This document shows, in pieces, positions 1 to 5,848 of a DNA stretch of 10,754 nt (position 1 is the stretch's first letter; each line of letters begins with the position of its first letter). A model generated the notes under the pieces. It was not told where the DNA came from. It worked only from the letters and a program-made list of their open reading frames with translations, and ran no database searches. The stretch is from Omnitrophica WOR_2 bacterium RIFCSPLOWO2_12_FULL_51_8 (GTDB lineage Bacteria; Omnitrophota; Gorgyraeia; Gygaellales; Profunditerraquicolaceae): the NCBI GenBank assembly GCA_001805895.1, contig MHHD01000033.1:1-10754 (forward strand). The letters run 5' to 3'. The translations under genes and the position numbers were made by a program.

Positions 1-1176
1 CAAGACAATACTCTCTATCTGCTCAACGCTCGCCGCCCGCGGATTATCGGCCTGGGTGAGGATGATCCTGTCGGCCAGGGGGCATAACTGCCGGCAAATA
101 CCCGCTATATCTTTATCTGCGGAAATGCCTAAAACCAGAATTAAATTTTTATATTTAAAATTACTTTTAACTGCCTGCGCTAGGGCCTTGGCCGAAGCGG
201 CATTTTGCGCGCCGTCTAAAACTATCAGCGGCCTCTTGAGGATCACCTCGCACCTGCCCGGCCAAACGGTTTTATGCAGGCCCTTCTTGATTGCGGCAGC
301 GCTCACCTTAATGCCATAATCCCCCAGCACCTCTACTGCCGCCATTGCCACTGCCGCATTAACTAACTGATGCCTGCCGATTAACCTGGTTTTTAACTGA
401 CTTACTTTTGCACTATTCTTTATTTCGCATAACCTTGCCCCCGCATCCCTGCACCTATCTCTAATAACTGTTAAGGCTTCTTTTTCTTGTGGCGCGCTGA
501 CCACAGTCAACCCACGACCCACGACCCACGACCCACGACAGTTCTTAATAATCCCTGCTTTTTCCCCCGCGATTTCTCTCAGAGTATTCCCCAGCTTATC
601 TGTGTGCTCATAACTGATTGGCGTAATCACCGCTGCCAGCGGATTCACCACATTGGTCGCATCCAGCCTGCCGCCTAAGCCGGTCTCTAAAACCGCAAAA
701 TCCACTTTTTTCTCTTTAAAATAAACAAACGCCAAAGAAGTATAAACTTCAAAAAAGGAAAGCGGGCCGTATTCCGATCGCTGATGATACTCATCTAAAG
801 CCGGCCTTAACCGCTCTGCCAACGCTGCCAGCTTCCTCTTGGCAATCATCCCTTCGAAATCACGGCTGGGAGCTGGGAGCTGGGAGCTGGGAGCTAAAAT
901 TCTGATTCTTTCCCTAAAGTCAACCAGATGCGGCGAAGTATACAGCCCTACCTTAAACCCGGCCTCCCTTAATATATAGGTAATATAGGCGCAGGTAGAG
1001 CCCTTGCCTTTGGTGCCGGCCACATGGATACAGCTTAAGGAATCCTGCGGGCTGCCGATGAATTCCAGAAAGCCCCTCACCCGCTCTAATTTAAGGGATT
1101 CGTTATAAGGATAGGTAAGAGTCTTCTCGTAGTTGAGAAAAGATTCTAAATATCGGATTGCTGCGGGGTAAGTCAT
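1..1176 (-). CDS. folC: Bifunctional folylpolyglutamate synthase / dihydrofolate synthase, C-terminus cut off
   Basis: FolC is a cytosolic Mur-ligase-type enzyme. It adds glutamate to dihydropteroate or to tetrahydrofolates using ATP. The first 392 residues are visible and the frame is open to the window edge; the family is usually about 420-440 residues, so roughly 30-50 are missing. Visible motifs are the P-loop GTKGKGST (54-61), SPHLVDFRERIRI (81-93), ETGLGGRLDATN (164-175), EKAGIIK (205-211), GRHQLVNAA (267-275) and WPGRCEV (305-311). The usual DGAHN motif reads DGAQN (321-325). The start is the ATG at 1176 because MTYPAAIRYLESFLNYEKT is the normal FolC N-terminus. No clear Shine-Dalgarno precedes it, so it may be translated by coupling to purH, which stops 48 bases upstream. 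Two heptanucleotide tandem arrays lie in the coding sequence and encode low-complexity stretches at residues about 94-104 and 213-222. The gene assignment is very secure. Confidence 0.95.
   Translation of the reverse strand, partial: MTYPAAIRYLESFLNYEKTLTYPYNESLKLERVRGFLEFIGSPQDSLSCIHVAGTKGKGSTCAYITYILREAGFKVGLYTSPHLVDFRERIRILAPSSQLPAPSRDFEGMIAKRKLAALAERLRPALDEYHQRSEYGPLSFFEVYTSLAFVYFKEKKVDFAVLETGLGGRLDATNVVNPLAAVITPISYEHTDKLGNTLREIAGEKAGIIKNCRGSWVVGRGLTVVSAPQEKEALTVIRDRCRDAGARLCEIKNSAKVSQLKTRLIGRHQLVNAAVAMAAVEVLGDYGIKVSAAAIKKGLHKTVWPGRCEVILKRPLIVLDGAQNAASAKALAQAVKSNFKYKNLILVLGISADKDIAGICRQLCPLADRIILTQADNPRAASVEQIESIVL
511..538. repeat. Heptanucleotide tandem repeat inside folC
   Basis: Four exact tandem copies of CCCACGA (28 bp), reading TCGTGGG on the coding strand. 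It encodes residues about 213-222, CRGSWVVGRG, between EKAGIIK and TVVSAPQ. From memory of the family, ordinary FolC proteins bridge these motifs with only a few residues, so the array looks like a small in-frame insertion. Its unit is unrelated to the other heptamer arrays in this window. Confidence 0.9.
865..895. repeat. Heptanucleotide tandem repeat inside folC
   Basis: Four exact copies of GCTGGGA plus three further bases of the unit (31 bp). On the coding strand it reads as tandem AGCTCCC and encodes a Ser/Pro/Ala/Gln-rich stretch (LAPSSQLPAPS, residues about 94-104). The stretch follows the SPHLVDFRERIRI motif, where FolC proteins normally have a short loop. Seven is not a multiple of three, so loss or gain of one unit would frameshift folC. 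Confidence 0.9.
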
Positions 1177-1224
1177 ATAAATTTAAATTTTCTGTGTATT
1201 GGCGGGTTTTCCAGTGTGAACTCT

Positions 1225-2787
1225 CTAATGCCTGAAGTGCCGGATGCCGGTAAAGACCATGGCTATTTTGTGTTTGTCCGCCGCCTTGATGATCGCCGCG
1301 TCGGCAATAGAACCGCCGGGCTGGATCACCGCCTTGATCTTGTATTTAGCGGCCAGTGTAATGGCATCTTCCTTTGGGAAAAACGCGTCGGAGGCAAGGC
1401 AGGCGCCAATGGCTGACTTGCCGGCCTTTTTGACGGAGATAAAAACGGAATCCACGCGGGACATCTGCCCTGCCCCGATGCCTACGGTTTTAGTCCCGCG
1501 GGCCAAAATAATGGCGTTAGATTTAACATGCTTAGCTACCTTCCAGGCAAAAATCAGGCTCTCCATTTCTTTGGCGGTGGGTTTCTTTTTGGTGACAACT
1601 CTCAAAGTCTTCTCTTCCAGCGTCAGGCTGTCTTCATCCTGCAACAACAGCCCCCCGTTTACACGCTTAAAATCCAGGCCGGAAGTTTTCTCCGGTAAAC
1701 CCGGCAACTCTAATAAACGCAGATTCTTTTTGCTTTTCAGCAGGGAGAGCGCCTCGTGACTGAATTCCGGGCAGATCACGCACTCCAGGAAACCGCTTTT
1801 GTCAATCAACTTGGCCAGCGCCAAATCGATTCTGCGGTTTACGCTGACAATCCCGCCGAAGGCGGAAAGCTTATCGCCTGCCCAGGCCTGTTTGTAGGCC
1901 TGCAGTAACTCTTTGTTCTGGGCCGCCCCGCAGGGATTATTATGCTTGATAAAGACCGCCGCCGGGAGCGCGAATTCTCTTACCAGGTTTACCGCGGCAT
2001 TGAGATCCAGGATATTATTAAAAGAAAGCTCCTTGCCCCAGAGTTGCCTGATGGCGCTTAAGCCGCTATAGCCTTGCGCGCCGCGGTAAAAGGCCGCCTG
2101 CTGGTGCGGATTCTCTCCGTAGCGCAGGTCTTGAATCTTAAAGAATTGTAAATTTAATTCTTTAGGGAGCCCCTGGTCTTCGGTTCCCGGTTCCCGGTTC
2201 CCGGTTTGGAGGTACCTATAAATTGCCGCATCATATTCGCTGGTGCGCCTGAAAACCTCTATTCCTAAGTCGCGCAAAAGTTTTTCCGATAAAGCCCCGT
2301 TATTCTTCTTTAATTCCGAAATTACCTCGCCGTAACGGGCGGGATTACAAACCACGGCTACTGAGCGATGATTTTTAGCTGCGGAGCGCAGCATCGATGG
2401 CCCGCCGATATCGATATTTTCGATCGCCTCCTCTAAACCCGCACCCGGCTTCCGGATGGTCTGCTCGAAGGGATATAAATTCACCACTGCCATATCAATC
2501 AGGCCGATGCCGTGCTCTATCAGCTTCTGCATGTGCGCCGGGTTATCCCGCAGGGCCAATAACCCGCCGTGGATCTTCGGGTGCAGGGTTTTTACTCTCC
2601 CGTCGAGTATTTCGGGAAAACCGGTGTATTCGGAAACCTCTTTTACCGGGATGTTATTATCCCGGAGTAATTTTGCGGTGCCCCCGGTAGAGAGGATTTC
2701 CACGTCGAATTTATGCAGCGCCTTAGCCAGGTCTAAAACCCCTGTCTTGTCCGAAACGCTGATCAAGGCGCGCTTAATCGTAACCAT
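1225..2787 (-). CDS. purH: Bifunctional AICAR formyltransferase / IMP cyclohydrolase
   Basis: PurH carries out the last two steps of de novo purine synthesis in the cytosol: formylation of AICAR by 10-formyltetrahydrofolate, then ring closure to IMP. The 520-residue product has the usual family length. The N-terminal MGS-like IMP cyclohydrolase domain spans about 1-190, with STGGTAKLLRD, GFPEILDGRVKTLHPKIHGG and NIDIGGPSMLRSAAKN. The C-terminal AICAR transformylase domain follows, with QDLRYGENPHQ, SFNNILDLNAA, the catalytic KHNNPCG (281-287), SDAFFPKED and the terminal PGGSIADAAIIKAADKHKIAMVFTGIRHFRH, which is cited here as separate motifs PGGSIADAA and MVFTGIRHFRH. The start at 2787 is preferred over an in-frame ATG at 2823. 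MVTIKRALISVSDKTG is the canonical beginning, it is preceded by a GGGGGAG Shine-Dalgarno, and the extra 12 residues would be encoded by repeat-flanking DNA. A heptamer repeat lies in the linker between the two domains. folC follows after 48 bases. Confidence 0.97.
   Translation of the reverse strand: MVTIKRALISVSDKTGVLDLAKALHKFDVEILSTGGTAKLLRDNNIPVKEVSEYTGFPEILDGRVKTLHPKIHGGLLALRDNPAHMQKLIEHGIGLIDMAVVNLYPFEQTIRKPGAGLEEAIENIDIGGPSMLRSAAKNHRSVAVVCNPARYGEVISELKKNNGALSEKLLRDLGIEVFRRTSEYDAAIYRYLQTGNREPGTEDQGLPKELNLQFFKIQDLRYGENPHQQAAFYRGAQGYSGLSAIRQLWGKELSFNNILDLNAAVNLVREFALPAAVFIKHNNPCGAAQNKELLQAYKQAWAGDKLSAFGGIVSVNRRIDLALAKLIDKSGFLECVICPEFSHEALSLLKSKKNLRLLELPGLPEKTSGLDFKRVNGGLLLQDEDSLTLEEKTLRVVTKKKPTAKEMESLIFAWKVAKHVKSNAIILARGTKTVGIGAGQMSRVDSVFISVKKAGKSAIGACLASDAFFPKEDAITLAAKYKIKAVIQPGGSIADAAIIKAADKHKIAMVFTGIRHFRH
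2181..2206. repeat. Heptanucleotide tandem repeat inside purH
   Basis: Three copies of CGGTTCC plus five further bases (26 bp), reading GGAACCG on the coding strand. It encodes about residues 194-203 (within QTGNREPGTEDQ), between the cyclohydrolase domain and the QDLRYGENPHQ start of the transformylase domain. The interdomain linker is a tolerant site for an insertion. As with the two folC arrays, a one-unit slip would break the frame. Confidence 0.9.
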
Positions 2788-2791
2788 TAAT

Positions 2792-2798
2792 CTCCCCC
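2792..2798 (-). promoter_or_regulatory. Ribosome binding site that fixes the purH start
   Basis: On the minus strand the sequence AAGGGGGAGATTA directly precedes the ATG at 2787. This purine-rich Shine-Dalgarno lies 4-6 bases from the start and argues against the upstream in-frame ATG at 2823. Confidence 0.75.
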
Positions 2799-2826
2799 TT
2801 CTACTGTTCGAGTGAGCCAGCAAATT

Positions 2827-2861
2827 TATCCCTGCCTTGAGCTTGTCGAAAGGTTCTCGAC
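2827..2861. repeat. Direct repeat, copy 1, within the nested palindrome
   Basis: A 35-bp unit beginning TATCCCTGCC and ending GGTTCTCGAC. It differs from the copy at 2897-2931 at only two positions (33/35 identical). It contains GAGCTTGTCGA, the core of a repeat family often seen scattered through bacterial genomes. Translating such repeats gives phantom peptides such as FRQAQG. Confidence 0.85.
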
Positions 2862-2896
2862 TCGGCCAAAATTATTCTTCGACCGAGGCGGCATTT

Positions 2897-2931
2897 TATC
2901 CCTGCCTCGAGCTTGTCGAGAGGTTCTCGAC
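2897..2931. repeat. Direct repeat, copy 2, within the nested palindrome
   Basis: Second copy of the 35-bp unit. The two differences make CTCGAGCTTGTCGAG a better self-complementary sequence than in copy 1. It lies in the apical loop between the innermost arms, so this copy could itself form a small terminal hairpin. Confidence 0.85.
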
Positions 2932-3059
2932 AGAGCTCGAAGAATAAAATGCCGCCGAGTGGAGAAGATAATTTTGGCCTCGCTCGAAGAATAAATTTGC
3001 TGGCGAATCGAGAAGATATGGAGATTGAGCTATCCGGCAAGGGACTCTCATAGGTCTAG

Positions 3060-3761
3060 TTATTTATTGAATCTAAAGTTCGCCACATCCCCGTCCTGTA
3101 TCAGATACTCTTTTGGCTCCAGGCGCATCTTGCCTGCCTGTTTGGCCTTGGCCTCTCCGCCTGCATTGATAAAATCATTGCAGCCGATAATCTCGGCGCG
3201 GATAAAACCCTTCTGGATATCGGAATGGACCGCCCCGGAGGCCTCCCAGGCCGAGGCGCCTTTCCTGACCAGCCAGGCGCGCGATTCTTTTTCCCCGGCG
3301 GTAAAAAAGCTGATGTAGCCGGCCGCGGCAACCGCCTTGGCTAAAAGGGCTCCCCGCTCGCCCAGCTCCGCTTCCTGCGCCACTGCCACCGGCTTATCCG
3401 TGAGCAGGCCGTATTGCGCAATCGCTTTTTGCTCTTCCGGGCTTAAGCCCGCGCTCAAGATGAATTCTTCTTTTTCCAGGATGCCTTTGAGTTTTGCCAG
3501 CAGCGACTTCTCGCTTTCGCCTTCCGCGCGCGAGAGCCTGTTTTCCACAAACTCCAGATCCCGTAAAATCAAATCCGCGCGGTTTTCTGCCGGCACAAGG
3601 ATCACATCCGCCTCCGCAACAGCATCCTCTCCCACAACCTCAACCTGGACGTAGGTTTTCTTTTTGGACCCGGTGAGTCTTTCCGCCTCATCTAAGCGGC
3701 TGTCTTTAAGCGGGTATTTCCCCGGCGCAAGGCCGCTGATGGAAAACACGGATATCTTCAT
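3060..3761 (-). CDS. DUF933 (YchF C-terminal-like) protein lacking the GTPase P-loop
   Basis: The 233-residue product matches the C-terminal part of YchF/Obg-like ATPases. Residues about 150-233 contain SFFTAGEKESRAW, KGASAWEASGAVHSDI, KGFIRAEII, GGEAKAKQAGKMRLE and a terminal QDGDVANFRFNK, the typical DUF933 (TGS-like) signature. The N-terminus begins MKISVFSISGL but lacks the GxPNVGKST P-loop of normal YchF (about 363 residues). It passes straight to a DSRLDEAERL...KKKTYVQVEV region and a DLILRDLEFVENRL helix resembling YchF after switch I, so the nucleotide-binding core has been removed or eroded. It probably cannot bind ATP or GTP in the usual way; a ribosome- or RNA-binding role is inference. 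The ATG at 3761 follows AAAGGAAA by about 9 bases. It starts 24 bases after the EF-G-like gene ends and is probably in that operon. Confidence 0.85.
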   Translation of the reverse strand: MKISVFSISGLAPGKYPLKDSRLDEAERLTGSKKKTYVQVEVVGEDAVAEADVILVPAENRADLILRDLEFVENRLSRAEGESEKSLLAKLKGILEKEEFILSAGLSPEEQKAIAQYGLLTDKPVAVAQEAELGERGALLAKAVAAAGYISFFTAGEKESRAWLVRKGASAWEASGAVHSDIQKGFIRAEIIGCNDFINAGGEAKAKQAGKMRLEPKEYLIQDGDVANFRFNK

Positions 3762-3785
3762 CTAAAGATTTCCTTTTGAGAAGGT

Positions 3786-5747
3786 TTATACTGCTGCCTC
3801 TTCGGTTTTCTTAGATGCCTGATATTTGCTGATAATCCCGGAGGCAATTTTGTACGGAACCTCTTCGTAATGCGAAAAGCGCATGGTATAACTGCCCCTG
3901 CCGCCGGTAATCGAGCGCAGGTCGTTGGCGTAGGTAAACATCTCGGCTAAAGGCGCCTGGGATTTGACCGCCTGGAATTTACCCTTGGCTTCCATGCCCA
4001 TGATCCGGCCGCGCCGGGAATTGATATCGCCAGATATTGCCCCCAGGCATTCTTCGGGAATCACTGCCTCCACGTCCATAATCGGCTCCAGGAGCGCCGG
4101 GCCGGCCTCATTCACTGCCTTTCTTAAGGCCATGCCCCCGGCGATCTGAAAGGCCATATCTGAAGAGTCTACTTCATGATAAGAGCCGTCCACTAATCTT
4201 ACCCGTATGTCCACAATGGGGTAACCGGCAATTGCCCCTTCCAGGCAGGCATTGACCACGCCCTTTTCCACGGATGGTATAAAGTTGCGCGGGATGGCGC
4301 CTCCGAAAATCTTATCCACAAATTCAAAGCCCCCGCCATGCCCTGTTGGCTCAACCTCAATCCAGACATCGCCGTATTGCCCGCGGCCGCCGGACTGGCG
4401 CTTGAATTTTCCCTGCACCCGGGCGGGCCTGGTGACTGTTTCCTTGTAGGAAACCTTCGGTACCCCCAGTTCCACTTCCACGTGGAATCTCTTGCGCAGG
4501 CGGCCGATCATCACGTTTAAGTGCTGGTCACCCAGGCCTGAAACAATCAATTCCTTGGTCTGGGGGTCGTGGTGCGCCTTAAAGGTGGCATCCTCCAACG
4601 CCAGCTTGCTTAAGGCGCCGGAAATTTTTTCTTCGTCTTCCCGGGATTTCGGCTTGACCGAAGCGGAAATCGCCGGATCAGGAAAAGTGAGCGGCTCAAA
4701 CAACAGCTTGTTTTTTTCGTCGCAGAGGGTGTCTGCCGCGAAGGTCTCCTTCAGCTTGGCGATAGCCACGATGTCTCCGCAGGCGGCCGCGTCCACCGGC
4801 CTCTGCTCTTTGCCCTGCAGGAGATAGATCTGCCCGATACGTTCTCTAACGTCTTTACTGGCATTGTAAAAGGCGGTATTTGACGCAAGCGAGCCGGAGA
4901 AAACCCGCAGCAACGTCAGTTGGCCGACATAGGGGTCGGAGATATTCTTAAAGACAAAGGCGGAGAAAGGCGCGTCCGGGGAAAAAACAATTTCTTTTTT
5001 CTCCTCCGGCTGCAAGGGGTTTTTCGCTTCTAATTTTAGGCGCTCCAGCGGGCTGGGCAGATAATTTACCGCCGCCTCCAGCAATTCCGCGATGCCCTTA
5101 TCCGTGGCAGCCGCGCCTGCCAGCGCCGGGAAAATCTTCCGGCCCAGCACTGCCTTGCGCAGGCCCGCGGCCAGCTCGGCTTCGGTAAATTTGGCGCCTT
5201 CTAAGTATTTTTCCAGGAGCGCATCGTCGCTTTCGGCAATGGCCTCGGTCAGCTCCGGCGCGGCCGGGGAGTTAATCAGATGCGTATTTTTGGAGAGACG
5301 TTCCTTGATTTCGGCTAAGACATTCTCCGGACTTACCCCCTCCTTGTCCATCTTATTGATAAAAATAATACAAGGCAGGCCTGCCTCTTCCAGCAGCTGC
5401 CAGGCGCGCTCAGTGCCCACTTCCACGCCGCTGGAGGCATCCACCACCAGGATGCCACTATCCACCGCGCGCAGGGAAGAGATCGCCTCTCCGACGAAAT
5501 CCGCGTAACCGGGGGCGTCGATCATCTGGATGCGGGTATGCTTGTAGTCGCAGAATAAGAGGCTGGCGTTGATCGAGCTCTTCTTCTCTATCTCGTCAAA
5601 GCTGTAGTCGCTTACCGTATTTCCTTCGGCAACAGCGCCTCTGCGGCCGGTGGCATGGGAAAAATAAAGCAGGCTTTCCGCAAGGGTAGTCTTGCCTGAC
5701 TGGGCGTGGCCCAAGAGGACAAAATTACGTTTATCTTGAGCGTCCAT
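3786..5747 (-). CDS. EF-G2-like translational GTPase
   Basis: The 653-residue product is a cytosolic EF-G-family GTPase. G1 is GHAQSGKT (13-20), G3 DAPGYADF (77-84, DTPGHVDF in canonical EF-G) and G4 NKMD (131-134). The switch I segment reads EKKSSIN (54-60) instead of RGITI, as in the EF-G2/EF-G-like branch rather than housekeeping FusA. Domain II (about 270-350), domain III, domain IV (RQSGGRGQYGDVWIEVEP onward) and domain V (AVIPEECLGAISGDINSRRG; ITGGRGSYTMRF) all appear complete. It is somewhat shorter than EF-G (about 690-700). EF-G2 proteins may have ribosome-dependent GTPase activity but are not established as the main translocase; the role here is unknown. Transcription is expected from the strong promoter at 5788-5816, with AAGGAG (5758-5763) ten bases before the ATG. 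The DUF933 gene follows. Its first twelve codons and leader are repeated at the glycosyltransferase gene. Confidence 0.92.
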   Translation of the reverse strand: MDAQDKRNFVLLGHAQSGKTTLAESLLYFSHATGRRGAVAEGNTVSDYSFDEIEKKSSINASLLFCDYKHTRIQMIDAPGYADFVGEAISSLRAVDSGILVVDASSGVEVGTERAWQLLEEAGLPCIIFINKMDKEGVSPENVLAEIKERLSKNTHLINSPAAPELTEAIAESDDALLEKYLEGAKFTEAELAAGLRKAVLGRKIFPALAGAAATDKGIAELLEAAVNYLPSPLERLKLEAKNPLQPEEKKEIVFSPDAPFSAFVFKNISDPYVGQLTLLRVFSGSLASNTAFYNASKDVRERIGQIYLLQGKEQRPVDAAACGDIVAIAKLKETFAADTLCDEKNKLLFEPLTFPDPAISASVKPKSREDEEKISGALSKLALEDATFKAHHDPQTKELIVSGLGDQHLNVMIGRLRKRFHVEVELGVPKVSYKETVTRPARVQGKFKRQSGGRGQYGDVWIEVEPTGHGGGFEFVDKIFGGAIPRNFIPSVEKGVVNACLEGAIAGYPIVDIRVRLVDGSYHEVDSSDMAFQIAGGMALRKAVNEAGPALLEPIMDVEAVIPEECLGAISGDINSRRGRIMGMEAKGKFQAVKSQAPLAEMFTYANDLRSITGGRGSYTMRFSHYEEVPYKIASGIISKYQASKKTEEAAV

Positions 5748-5782
5748 TTTTAGCCGGCTCCTTTGCGTTTAAAGATTGAGAG

Positions 5783-5824
5783 AAATAATTATATACCCGC
5801 CGAATTGGGGGGTCAAGCAATAAA
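5783..5824 (-). repeat. Duplicated promoter block, copy 1 (EF-G-like gene)
   Basis: A 42-bp block covering -10, spacer, -35 and eight bases upstream. It is identical to 7239-7280 at 40 of 42 positions. Similarity resumes downstream at the GCAAAGGAGCC ribosome-binding block and the first twelve codons, so the repeat forms an interrupted leader module rather than a chance promoter match. Confidence 0.92.
5788..5816 (-). promoter_or_regulatory. Sigma-70-type promoter of the EF-G-like / DUF933 operon
   Basis: On the minus strand there is TTGACC (5811-5816), a 17-base spacer and a perfect TATAAT (5788-5793). A start near 5781 would give a leader of about 35 bases containing AAGGAG (5758-5763). 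It lies in the 101-base gap after the glycosyltransferase stop codon, so the operon should be transcribed independently of that gene. Confidence 0.85.
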
Positions 5825-5848
5825 AACGAGGCGATATTTTAGGGATAC

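Larger units (their letters stand above)
2816..3004. repeat. Three-level nested palindrome made of short dispersed repeats
   Basis: This element fills most of the 272-base gap between the DUF933 gene and purH. Three inverted-repeat arm pairs are nested. Outer: GCCAGCAAATTTAT (2816-2829) with its complement at 2991-3004. Middle: GGCCAAAATTAT (2864-2875) with 2968-2979. Inner: GGCGGCATTTTAT (2887-2899) with 2944-2956. All arms are perfect. A 35-bp direct repeat (2827-2861 and 2897-2931, two mismatches) containing GAGCTTGTCGA lies between the arms and in the apical loop, and the returning side carries CTCGAAGAATAAA twice (2936-2948, 2984-2996). GAGCTTGTCGA/TCGACAAGCTC cores are familiar dispersed bacterial repeats. 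The RNA copy could fold into a long branched hairpin upstream of purH. No U-tract shows that it terminates transcription, and no transposase is nearby. Confidence 0.9.

Noticed and set aside
1244..1759. A 171-codon plus-strand frame inside purH
   Set aside because: It is a shadow of the well-supported purH frame on the other strand, with no recognisable domain.
2788..2823. Longer PurH with 12 extra N-terminal residues
   Set aside because: The canonical N-terminus and a strong ribosome binding site both support the start at 2787.
3023..3038. tRNA-like string GCCGGATAGCTCAATC on the minus strand
   Set aside because: It resembles a tRNA acceptor/D-arm start, but no anticodon arm, T-arm or matching acceptor end follows; the likeness is too short.
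2801..3040. Open frames on both strands across the purH upstream gap (79 and 60 codons)
   Set aside because: They are translations of the nested palindrome and dispersed repeats (peptides such as FRQAQG); they have no family-like sequence.
3005..3040. Possible purH promoter TTGCCG-16-TATCTT on the minus strand
   Set aside because: Each box matches only four of six consensus bases; it is too weak to call, though an independent promoter upstream of the palindrome is possible.
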